A stretch of 64,000 nt of DNA from Streptomyces subrutilus. GTDB taxonomy: Bacteria; Actinomycetota; Actinomycetes; Streptomycetales; Streptomycetaceae. Made by a program: the position numbers and the translations under genes. The notes beneath the pieces were generated by a model. It was not told the DNA's origin. It ran no database searches and saw only the letters and a list, made by a program, of their open reading frames with translations. Below, in pieces: positions 38,224 to 46,125 of the stretch (position 1 is its first letter; each line of letters opens with the position of its first letter). Where the stretch lies: positions 5,932,001 through 5,996,000 of the forward strand of contig NZ_CP023701.1 of NCBI RefSeq assembly GCF_008704535.1, written 5' to 3'.

Positions 38224-39494
38224 GCCGCCGCGACCGGCCCGTCCGCCGCCCCCGCCCCGCCGCACCCGTACCCGGGCCCGCACCCCGGCGGATCACCGGG
38301 CGCGCCGCGGCCGTGCTGGCCGCCGGGGCGCTCCTCGCGGTCGCCGCCGCGGCCCCCGCCGCCGCGGACGGCATCCGGGACCGCCAGTGGGGCCTGCTGA
38401 CCCTGCGCGCCGAGGAGGCCTGGGGCACCACCCGGGGCGACGGGATCACCGTCGCCGTCCTCGACACGGGCGTCGACGACTCCCACCCCGACCTCGCCGG
38501 CCAGGTCCTCGCCGGCACCGACCTCATCGGCGCCGGCGCGGGCCGGGGCGACCGGGCCTGGGCCCGCCACGGCACCGCCATGGCCGGGATCATCGCCGGC
38601 CACGGGCACGGGCCCCAGCGCGGCCAGGGCGTTCTCGGCGTCGCACCGCAGGCCAGGATCCTGCCGGTCCGGGTGATCCTGGAGGAGGGCGACCCGGGCC
38701 GGGCCAAGGCCCGCGAGAGCAAGGGCGGCGCGCTCGCCGAGGGCATCCGCTGGGCGGCCGACCACGGCGCCGACGTGATCAACATGTCGCTCGGCGACGA
38801 CAGCGACTCCGCCCACCACGAGGCGGGCGAGGACGAGGCCGTCCAGTACGCCCTCGCCAAGGGCGTGGTCGTCGTCGCCTCGGCGGGCAACGGCGGCGGA
38901 TCGGGCGACCGCGTCTCCTACCCCGCCGCCTACCCCGGGGTGATCGCGGTCACCGCCGTCGACCGCCGGGGCCGCAAGGCGCCGTTCTCCACCCGCAACT
39001 GGTACGCCACCGTCAGCGCCCCCGGCGTGGACGTGGTCATCGCCGACCCGGACCGCTCCTACTACGAGGGCTGGGGCACCAGCGCGGCCGCCGCCTTCGT
39101 CTCCGGCGCGGTGGCCCTGATCCGGGCCGCGCATCCGGACCTCTCCCCGGCGCAGGTCAAGAAGCTGCTGGAGGACACCGCGGCGAACAGCCCGGAGGGC
39201 GGCCGCGACGACGCCCGCGGCCACGGCACCGTCGACACCGCGGCCGCCCTCCAGGCCGCAGAGTCACTGCGGCCCGAGCCGCCGGTGCCCGCGCCCGCCC
39301 CGGCCGGGCAGCCGTACTTCGGCCCGGGCCCGGAACCGGTCCGCCCGCCCGAGCGCGGCGCCCGGCTCGGTCCCCCGGAGGCCGCGGTCGGCGGGGCGGC
39401 GCTGCTCGCGCTGGCGGCCGTACTGGCCCGGCGCCCGCGCCGGGGCCCCAGGGGCGGGGACGGTGCAGCGTTCGAGCACAGTAGGGTCGGGTAA
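38220..39494 (+). CDS. mycP: Mycosin-like subtilisin protease (MycP type), outside a type VII locus
   Basis: 424 residues. A Sec signal segment (about residues 25-49, ending APAAADG) is followed by an S8 protease domain with triad Asp82 (VLDTGVDD), His117 (RHGTAMAG) and Ser288 (WGTSAAAAFVSG). Asn in ASAGNGGG is the oxyanion residue. The last 45 residues hold a Pro-rich linker, one transmembrane helix (AAVGGAALLALAAVLA) and a basic tail, exactly the mycosin layout. No EccB/C/D/E or EsxAB genes are visible here. The start overlaps the preceding gene (ATGA). Confidence 0.9.
   Translation: MSRRDRPVRRPRPAAPVPGPAPRRITGRAAAVLAAGALLAVAAAAPAAADGIRDRQWGLLTLRAEEAWGTTRGDGITVAVLDTGVDDSHPDLAGQVLAGTDLIGAGAGRGDRAWARHGTAMAGIIAGHGHGPQRGQGVLGVAPQARILPVRVILEEGDPGRAKARESKGGALAEGIRWAADHGADVINMSLGDDSDSAHHEAGEDEAVQYALAKGVVVVASAGNGGGSGDRVSYPAAYPGVIAVTAVDRRGRKAPFSTRNWYATVSAPGVDVVIADPDRSYYEGWGTSAAAAFVSGAVALIRAAHPDLSPAQVKKLLEDTAANSPEGGRDDARGHGTVDTAAALQAAESLRPEPPVPAPAPAGQPYFGPGPEPVRPPERGARLGPPEAAVGGAALLALAAVLARRPRRGPRGGDGAAFEHSRVG
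39482..39487 (+). promoter_or_regulatory. Predicted -10 box for the SseB-like gene
   Basis: TAGGGT inside the last codons of the mycosin gene, nine bases before GTG 39497. With no Shine-Dalgarno present, it would give a leaderless or nearly leaderless transcript. Confidence 0.45.
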
Positions 39495-39496
39495 CT

Positions 39497-40258
39497 GTGG
39501 CGAACATGGCGAACATGGCGAACAAGAACATTCCCGACCCCGGCTTCTCCGACGACGACGGCTCGGCCGATCCCCGGCTGACCGCGGCCCTGGCCGCCTG
39601 GTCCCGGGACCGCGGCGCCGAGCCCGAGGTGCTGGCCGCCCTGCGCGGCGCCCGCCTGCTGGTGCCGGTCGTCGCCGTCCTCGGCGAGGTCGAGACGGAC
39701 CCGGAGACGGGCCTGCGGCGCGAGAAGACCAGCGACATGGCGGTCCCGACCCTGCGGGCGGGCGACCGGCGGGCCCTGCCCGCCTTCACCTCCACGGCCG
39801 CGCTGGCGCTCTGGGACCCGGCGGCCCGGCCGGTGGCGGTGCCCCTGCACCAGGCGCTGGCCGCCGTCGCGCACGAGAAGGCCGACACCCTGGTCCTGGA
39901 CCTGGCCGGCCCGGTCACCTACCAGCTGACCGGCTCCGCCCTGCTGGCGCTGGCCGAAGGCCGCGCGGACGCCGGTCCGGCGGCCGACCCCGCCGTACGG
40001 GAGGCCGTACGGGCCGTCGTGGCCGCGGACGGCGCGGTGCTGCGGGCCCACCTCGGCCCGGCCGGCGCGGACGCCGACGGCACCCTCGCGGTGGTGCTGG
40101 CGGGCGGTCCGGCGCAGGCTCCCGCGACGGCCCGCCGGGTCGCCGAGGCCCTCGCGGCGGACGAGACGCTGCGGGCCCGGCTGGTGCGCGGGCTGGACCT
40201 GGCCGTCCTGCCCGAGGACGCCCCGGCGCCGTCCGGCGAGCCGCTGTTCAGCCGCTGA
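39497..40258 (+). CDS. SseB-family protein
   Basis: 253 residues. It contains the SseB N-terminal domain found in many Streptomyces proteins (LLVPVVAVLGEVETD, KTSDMAVPTLRAGDRRALPAFTSTAALALWDP, VPLHQALAAVAHEKADTLVLDLAGP). The molecular role is unknown; it is cytoplasmic. The gene opens with a triplicated 9-base unit (GTG/ATG GCG AAC), giving three in-frame starts at 39497, 39506 and 39515. No Shine-Dalgarno precedes any of them, but TAGGGT at 39482 fits leaderless transcription. It begins two bases after the mycosin stop. Confidence 0.85.
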   Translation: MANMANMANKNIPDPGFSDDDGSADPRLTAALAAWSRDRGAEPEVLAALRGARLLVPVVAVLGEVETDPETGLRREKTSDMAVPTLRAGDRRALPAFTSTAALALWDPAARPVAVPLHQALAAVAHEKADTLVLDLAGPVTYQLTGSALLALAEGRADAGPAADPAVREAVRAVVAADGAVLRAHLGPAGADADGTLAVVLAGGPAQAPATARRVAEALAADETLRARLVRGLDLAVLPEDAPAPSGEPLFSR

Positions 40259-40271
40259 CCGAACGCGGCAA

Positions 40272-40304
40272 GGGGAGCCGGCGGGACGTTTCCGCGGGCT
40301 CCCC
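40272..40304. terminator. Bidirectional terminator
   Basis: GGGGAGCC/GGCTCCCC arms (40272-40279, 40297-40304) with an inner CGG/CCG pairing, between the convergent SseB-like and DUF1844 genes. Confidence 0.6.
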
Positions 40305-40324
40305 CTCCTCCGTGCGTACCGGGA

Positions 40325-40702
40325 TCAGCCGAAGACCGGCCCGGTGTACTTCTCGCCCGGGCCCTGACCCGGCTCGTCCGGGACGATCGAGGCCTCGCGG
40401 AAGGCGAGCTGGAGGGACTTCAGGCCGTCGCGCAGCGGGGCGGCGTGGAAGGAGCTGATCTCCGTGGCGCTCGCGGTCACCAGGCCGGCCAGGGCCGTGA
40501 TCAGCTTGCGGGCCTCGTCGAGGTCCTTGTGCGGGGAGTCGGGCTTGTCCAGGCCCAGGTTGACCGCCGCGGCGCTCAGCAGGTGCACGGCCACCGTGGT
40601 GATCACCTCGACGGCGGGCACGTCCGCGATGTCGCGGGTCATGGCGTCGTAATCGGGGGCGCCGTCGGCAGCGGGGTCGAAGGAAGGTGTCGCGTCAGTC
40701 AT
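40325..40702 (-). CDS. DUF1844 protein
   Basis: 125 residues. Contains the DUF1844 core: VEVITTVAVHLLSAAAVNLGL and DLDEARKLITALAGLV. Function unknown, cytoplasmic. In actinobacteria this gene usually precedes infC divergently, as it does here. ATG 40702. An acidic N-terminal tail precedes the domain. Confidence 0.85.
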   Translation of the reverse strand: MTDATPSFDPAADGAPDYDAMTRDIADVPAVEVITTVAVHLLSAAAVNLGLDKPDSPHKDLDEARKLITALAGLVTASATEISSFHAAPLRDGLKSLQLAFREASIVPDEPGQGPGEKYTGPVFG

Positions 40703-40742
40703 GCGGCCCACGATATGCCGTGCGGCGGGCTTGCAACGCGGG

Positions 40743-40751
40743 TGCTAGTAT
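40743..40751 (+). promoter_or_regulatory. Extended -10 promoter of the infC operon
   Basis: TGCTAGTAT (extended -10, TGn-TAGTAT) about 300 bases before infC, with TTGCAA at 40731. No well-spaced -35 is needed for an extended -10. It implies a leader RNA of about 295 bases. Confidence 0.5.
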
Positions 40752-40757
40752 GTACAT

Positions 40758-41053
40758 CGACCGGCCGGACACAGCTGTGCCCGGCCCACAAGTGGAGGCT
40801 CCGTTCTCCCACCTGACCGCCCTCCGGGGCGTCGGGTCATCCGGTCAGGCGGTATCCATCGTTCCGTACGGACGATGGAAAGCTGCCCGAGTCTGCGCCC
40901 CGCGGTTCGCACGCGGCGGTGCTCCGGTTGTTTTGGAGCCCCTGCCTGTGCCCGGCGGGGCTTTTTTTCATTCTCCCGCCGCGGTAGGTCTGACGGAAAT
41001 ACACGTCAGCGGCTGTCTGCCAGGCAGCCGTGTGGTGCTACCGAGGAGGATCC
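40758..41053 (+). ncRNA. Structured infC leader with transcription attenuator
   Basis: The roughly 295-base untranslated leader holds a CCATCGT hairpin (40856-40878), then GCTCC-N9-GGAGC (40921-40939), whose right arm overlaps the left arm of the terminator GCCCC-TGCC-N7-GGC-GGGGC (40938-40961) followed by seven T (40962-40968). This is an antiterminator/terminator arrangement. In Bacillus the same infC-rpmI-rplT operon is controlled by L20 through leader attenuation; a similar feedback is inferred here. Confidence 0.7.
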
Positions 41054-41746
41054 ATCAGCACCGAGCCCCGCATCAACGACCGGATTCGCGTTCCCGAGGT
41101 ACGACTCGTCGGTCCCAGCGGCGAGCAGGTCGGCATCGTGCCGCTTGCCAAGGCGCTTGAGCTCGCGCAGGAGTACGACCTCGACCTGGTCGAGGTCGCG
41201 GCGTCCGCACGCCCGCCGGTCTGCAAGCTCATGGACTACGGCAAGTTCAAGTACGAGTCGGCCATGAAGGCCCGTGAGGCGCGCAAGAACCAGGCGCACA
41301 CGGTCATCAAGGAAATGAAGCTCCGGCCGAAGATCGACCCGCACGACTATGACACCAAGAAGGGTCACGTCGTTCGGTTCCTCAAGCAGGGCGACAAGGT
41401 CAAGATCACGATCATGTTCCGCGGTCGCGAGCAGTCCCGGCCGGAACTCGGCTACCGACTGCTGCAGCGCCTGGCTTCGGACGTCGAGGACCTCGGGTTC
41501 ATCGAGTCGAACCCGAAGCAGGACGGCCGAAACATGATCATGGTTCTCGGTCCGCACAAGAAGAAGACCGAGGCGATGGCCGAAGCCCGCGAGGCGCAGG
41601 CCGCCCGCAAGGCCGAGCGCCAGGGTGTCGCCCCGACCGACGACGAGGCTCCTTTCGAGGACGCTCCGGCCGAGGTCGAGGCCGCCGAGGCCACCGAGGC
41701 CGCCGCCGACGAGGCGCCTGCCGACGAGGCGAACGCCGAGGCCTGA
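41054..41746 (+). CDS. infC: Translation initiation factor IF-3 with an ATC start codon
   Basis: 230 residues. N-domain begins STEPRINDRIRVPEVRLVGPSGEQVGIVPL. C-domain has KEMKLRPKIDPHDYDTKKGHVVRFL and IMFRGREQSRPELG. A 50-residue acidic Glu/Ala tail follows the last conserved helix. AGGAGG (41044-41049) sits four bases before ATC 41054, and the protein is homologous from the next codon. The only in-frame standard start near it, GTG 41030, is upstream of that Shine-Dalgarno. Rare AUU/AUC starts are a known autoregulatory feature of infC. It is the first gene of infC-rpmI-rplT. Confidence 0.93.
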   Translation: MSTEPRINDRIRVPEVRLVGPSGEQVGIVPLAKALELAQEYDLDLVEVAASARPPVCKLMDYGKFKYESAMKAREARKNQAHTVIKEMKLRPKIDPHDYDTKKGHVVRFLKQGDKVKITIMFRGREQSRPELGYRLLQRLASDVEDLGFIESNPKQDGRNMIMVLGPHKKKTEAMAEAREAQAARKAERQGVAPTDDEAPFEDAPAEVEAAEATEAAADEAPADEANAEA

Positions 41747-41785
41747 TTCCGAGGCAGCCCGTCTCGGATCACCGACACAACATGA

Positions 41786-41825
41786 CGCTCCCCCGAGCCG
41801 GTCCGGAAGCGGACCGGTGGGAGCG
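41786..41825 (+). promoter_or_regulatory. Hairpin upstream of rpmI
   Basis: CCGGTCCG-GAAG-CGGACCGG with an outer CGCTCCC/GGGAGCG pairing lies 12 bases before the rpmI Shine-Dalgarno. It is a possible L20/L35 regulatory structure or an RNA-processing site rather than a terminator. Confidence 0.5.
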
Positions 41826-41850
41826 CCACCGACGAGGAGATAACGGCGCT

Positions 41851-42045
41851 ATGCCGAAGAACAAGACGCACAGCGGTTCCAAGAAGCGCTTCAAGATCAC
41901 CGGCTCCGGCAAGGTGCTCCGTGAGCGCGCCGGCAAGCGCCACCTGCTCGAGCACAAGTCGTCCCGTGTCACCCGCCGCCTGACCGGCACCGCGGAGATG
42001 GCCCCCGGCGACGCCGCGAAGATCAAGAAGCTTCTCGGCAAGTGA
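41851..42045 (+). CDS. rpmI: Ribosomal protein L35
   Basis: 64 residues, basic, normal L35 length. Signature MPKNKTHSGSKKRFKITGSGKV and HLLEHKSSRVTRRL. ATG 41851 with GAGGAGA twelve bases upstream. Middle gene of infC-rpmI-rplT; flanked on both sides by stable RNA hairpins. Confidence 0.97.
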   Translation: MPKNKTHSGSKKRFKITGSGKVLRERAGKRHLLEHKSSRVTRRLTGTAEMAPGDAAKIKKLLGK

Positions 42046-42080
42046 CGTCCTCCGCTCCCCCTCCGCGGGAGCGGGACGTC
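42044..42080 (+). promoter_or_regulatory. Hairpin between rpmI and rplT
   Basis: GACGTC + CCGCTCCC arms (42044-42059) pair with GGGAGCGG + GACGTC (42067-42080), with a two-base bulge. It overlaps the rpmI stop. It may serve for mRNA processing or translational control of rplT. Confidence 0.45.
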
Positions 42081-42148
42081 AAGACCGGGACCCCATCGAA
42101 TTCGGGCCGCGTGAAGACAACCACGGCCCCGCTACAAGGAGTTAAAAA

Positions 42149-42535
42149 GTGGCACGCGTCAAGCGGGCAGTAAACGCCCACAAGAAGCGCCGGGCGATCC
42201 TCGAGGCGGCCTCCGGCTACCGCGGTCAGCGTTCGCGCCTGTACCGCAAGGCCAAGGAGCAGGTCACCCACTCGCTGGTCTACAACTTCAACGACCGCAA
42301 GAAGCGCAAGGGCGACTTCCGTCAGCTGTGGATCCAGCGCATCAACGCCGCTGCCCGCCAGAACGGCATGACGTACAACCGCCTCATCCAGGGTCTGAAG
42401 GCCGCCAACATCGAGGTGGACCGCAAGATCCTCGCGGAGCTGGCCGTCAACGACGCCAACGCGTTCGCCGCGCTCGTCGAGGTCGCGCAGAAGGCGCTCC
42501 CGGCCGACGTCAACGCCCCCAAGGCCGCTGCCTAA
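42149..42535 (+). CDS. rplT: Ribosomal protein L20
   Basis: 128 residues. N-terminal rRNA-binding helix MARVKRAVNAHKKRRAILEAASGYRGQRSRLYRKAKEQ and a globular C-domain (NRLIQGLKAANIEVDRKILAELA). Besides its ribosomal role, L20 is the feedback repressor of this operon in other bacteria. GTG 42149 with AAGGAGTT eight bases before it. Confidence 0.97.
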   Translation: MARVKRAVNAHKKRRAILEAASGYRGQRSRLYRKAKEQVTHSLVYNFNDRKKRKGDFRQLWIQRINAAARQNGMTYNRLIQGLKAANIEVDRKILAELAVNDANAFAALVEVAQKALPADVNAPKAAA

Positions 42536-42567
42536 GGGCTAGCCGGCCGCCCCGCGCGGCCGGCCCC

Positions 42568-42602
42568 CACGGACCCGCAGGCGATTCGCCTGCGGGTCCG
42601 TG
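42568..42602 (+). terminator. Terminator of the infC operon
   Basis: 15-bp perfect stem CACGGACCCGCAGGC (42568-42582) with 42588-42602 and a five-base loop, followed by tgctttcc, 33 bases after the rplT stop. Confidence 0.85.
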
Positions 42603-42691
42603 TGCTTTCCCCTTCCCGCCGCTTCCCGCCGCGCGGCACGCGCCGCACCGCACGCCGCCGCTCCCGGACCCGAGAGAGAACCGCAGACACC

Positions 42692-43552
<861 letters not shown>

Positions 43553-43607
43553 TAATGTGGCGGCCCGGGGGCCCACGGCGCCGCTCGGAGATGTGGGGTA
43601 CGGGGAC

Positions 43608-44855
43608 ATGACCGTCGGTACGAACAGCTCGCGCGGGGACGCGGACGCCGCGCCCGCGGCCGGGGAGCGGTTCCGGGCCGAGCCCGAGTCCCGGCCAGAG
43701 TCCGGATCCCGCCCCGAGTCCGCGTCCGGGTCCGGCGCCCGTACGCGGCTCCCCGCGCCGGCGAGTGGGGAACCGTCCGCCGAGGGGACCGCCGCGCCGC
43801 ACGGCGCGGGTCCGGAGGCCGGCATCGACCCCGACGACCTGCCCGACGGACTCGTCGTCGCCGACGCCGCCGGCCGCGTCATCTGCTTCAACCGGGCCGC
43901 GGCCCGCATGACCGCCATCGACCCGGCCGGCGCGCTCGGCACCCGCATCGACCGGGCCCTGCCGCTGGAGGACCTCGAAGGCCGCCGCTGGTGGGCCCTG
44001 ACCGACCCTTACGGCGGGCTGGCCACCCGGCGCGGGCAGCCCGAGCGGAACCTGCTGCTGCCGGGCGGCCGCGAGGTGCTCGTCTCCGCCCGCTACGTCC
44101 GCACCCACCCCACCGGCCCGCTGCGCCGGCTCGTGGTCACCCTGCGCGGCACCGAGGCCCGGCGGCGCACCGAGCGCAGCCACGCCGAGCTGATCGCCAC
44201 GGTCGCGCACGAGCTGCGCTCCCCGCTCACCTCCGTCAAGGGGTTCACCGCGACCCTGCTCGCCAAGTGGGAGCGGTTCACCGACGACCAGAAGCGGCTG
44301 ATGCTGGAGACCGTGGACGCCGACGCCAACCGCGTCACCCGGCTGATCACCGAGCTCCTCGACATCTCGCGGATCGACTCCGGGCGGCTGGAGGTGCGCC
44401 GCCAGCCGATCGACGTCGCCACCGCCGTCGGCCGCCACGTCCAGGCCCTGACCGCGAACGGCCAGGCCCCCGAGCGGTTCCTCGTCAGCGTCAGCCGCCC
44501 GCTGCCCGACCTGTGGGCCGACCCCGACAAGATCGACCAGATCCTCGGCAACCTCCTCGAAAATGCGGTGCGCCACGGTGAGGGAACCGTCACCATCGAC
44601 GTATCGCCGCACGAGAAGGGAACCGCCGTCACCGTGTCCGACGAAGGCCCCGGGATTCCCGAGGAGTCGATGGGCCGCGTCTTCACCCGCTTCTGGCGGG
44701 GCAGCAAGCGCGGCGGCACCGGGCTGGGCCTGTACATCGTCAAGGGCATCGTGGAGGCCCACGGCGGCACCATCACGGTCGGCCGCGGCCCCGGTGGCGG
44801 CGCCGAGTTCCGATTTATCCTGCCCGTGAGCGCCCCGGCCTACCTCACGCAGTAG
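43608..44855 (+). CDS. Orphan PAS sensor histidine kinase
   Basis: 415 residues, no transmembrane helix, so cytoplasmic. A disordered Arg/Pro/Glu/Ser N-terminus (residues 1-75) is followed by a PAS domain (about 78-180, LPDGLVVADAAGRVICFNRAAARM), a HisKA dimerisation domain with phospho-His201 (TVAHELRSPLTSVKGF) and HATPase_c with N box ILGNLLENAVRHG, G1 DEGPGIP and G2 GGTGLGLYIVKGIVEAHGG. No response regulator is adjacent. ATG 43608 is preferred; an in-frame start at 43557 would add 17 residues. Confidence 0.92.
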   Translation: MTVGTNSSRGDADAAPAAGERFRAEPESRPESGSRPESASGSGARTRLPAPASGEPSAEGTAAPHGAGPEAGIDPDDLPDGLVVADAAGRVICFNRAAARMTAIDPAGALGTRIDRALPLEDLEGRRWWALTDPYGGLATRRGQPERNLLLPGGREVLVSARYVRTHPTGPLRRLVVTLRGTEARRRTERSHAELIATVAHELRSPLTSVKGFTATLLAKWERFTDDQKRLMLETVDADANRVTRLITELLDISRIDSGRLEVRRQPIDVATAVGRHVQALTANGQAPERFLVSVSRPLPDLWADPDKIDQILGNLLENAVRHGEGTVTIDVSPHEKGTAVTVSDEGPGIPEESMGRVFTRFWRGSKRGGTGLGLYIVKGIVEAHGGTITVGRGPGGGAEFRFILPVSAPAYLTQ

Positions 44856-44997
44856 CCCTGCGGAGCGTCTCGCCAGGCGGCCCACGGGCTCCTCCACCCC
44901 CGGCGACCTTTAGACTCGTCCTTTGGCACCCTTGTGTCCTTGTGCCGATCGAGTCGTACGGGGACCCACCAGCCAGCCATCGGAAGTACGGGAAGAG

Positions 44998-46125
44998 ATG
45001 TCGGCACCGAACAAGTCGTACGACCCTGTCGAGGTCGAGGCACTGAAACCGGAAGAGATCGAGCGCATGCGGGACGAGGCGCTCGCCGCCTTCGCGTCCG
45101 CCGGCGACCTCGACGCGCTGCGGGAGGCGAAGACCGCGCACATGGGCGACCGCTCGCCCCTGGCGCTCGCCAACCGCGAGATCGGAGCCCTGCCGCCCCA
45201 GGCCAAGGCCGAGGCGGGCAAGCGCGTGGGCCAGGCCCGCGGCGCCGTGAACAAGGCCTTCGGGGCCCGCACGGTCGCCCTGGAGGCCGAGCGCGACGAG
45301 CGGGTGCTGGTCGAGGAGGCCGTGGACGTCACGCTGCCCCACGACCGCGTCCCCGCCGGCGCCCGGCACCCCCTGACCACGCTGATGGACCGCATCGCGG
45401 ACATCTTCGTGGCCATGGGGTACGAGGTCGCCGAGGGTCCCGAGGTGGAGGCGGAGTGGTTCAACTTCGACGCCCTCAACTTCACGCCCGACCACCCGGC
45501 GCGCCAGATGCAGGACACCTTCTTCGTCCGGGGGCCGGAAGGCACCGAGGGCGACGAGTCCGGCGTCGTGCTGCGCACCCACACCTCCCCGGTGCAGGCG
45601 CGGACGCTGCTGGAGCGCAAGCCCCCCGTCTACGTGGTCTGCCCGGGCCGGGTCTACCGCACCGACGAGCTCGACGCGACGCACACGCCGGTCTTCCACC
45701 AGGTCGAGCTGCTCGCCGTGGACGAGGGCCTGACCATGGCCGACCTCAAGGGCACCATGGACCACATGGTCCAGGAGCTGTTCGGCGAGGGCACGACCAC
45801 GCGCCTGCGCCCGCACTTCTTCCCCTTCACCGAGCCGTCCGCCGAGATGGACATGCAGTGCTACGTGTGCCGCGGCGCCTCGGTGGGCAACCCCGACCGC
45901 CCCTGCCGCACCTGCTCGTCCGAGGGCTGGATCGAGCTCGGCGGCTGCGGCATGGTCAACCCCAAGGTGCTGACCGCCTGCGGCGTGGACCCCGAGAAGT
46001 ACAGCGGGTTCGCCTTCGGCTTCGGCATCGAACGGATGCTGATGTTCCGTCATCACGTAGAAGACATGCGAGACATGGTCGAGGGCGACGTTCGCTTCAC
46101 CCGGCCGTTCGGGAGTGAGATCTGA
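44998..46125 (+). CDS. pheS: Phenylalanyl-tRNA synthetase alpha subunit
   Basis: 375 residues. N-terminal coiled-coil arm (residues 15-100) followed by the class II catalytic core: RHPLTTLMDRIADIFVAMGYEVAEGPEVE, motif 2 GRVYRTDELDATHTPVFHQVE, and motif 3 GFGIERMLMFRH. It joins Phe to tRNA-Phe as an alpha2-beta2 enzyme with PheT. ATG 44998 with GGAAG upstream. A -10-like TAGACT is at 44911-44916. Its stop overlaps the pheT start (TGATG). Confidence 0.97.
   Translation: MSAPNKSYDPVEVEALKPEEIERMRDEALAAFASAGDLDALREAKTAHMGDRSPLALANREIGALPPQAKAEAGKRVGQARGAVNKAFGARTVALEAERDERVLVEEAVDVTLPHDRVPAGARHPLTTLMDRIADIFVAMGYEVAEGPEVEAEWFNFDALNFTPDHPARQMQDTFFVRGPEGTEGDESGVVLRTHTSPVQARTLLERKPPVYVVCPGRVYRTDELDATHTPVFHQVELLAVDEGLTMADLKGTMDHMVQELFGEGTTTRLRPHFFPFTEPSAEMDMQCYVCRGASVGNPDRPCRTCSSEGWIELGGCGMVNPKVLTACGVDPEKYSGFAFGFGIERMLMFRHHVEDMRDMVEGDVRFTRPFGSEI

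Noticed and set aside
38220..39494. Type VII secretion cluster around the mycosin-like gene
   Set aside because: No EccA-E, EsxA/B-size WXG proteins or FtsK-like ATPase in the neighbouring genes.
41030..41053. GTG 41030 as infC start
   Set aside because: It would place the strong AGGAGG inside the gene and add eight non-conserved residues.
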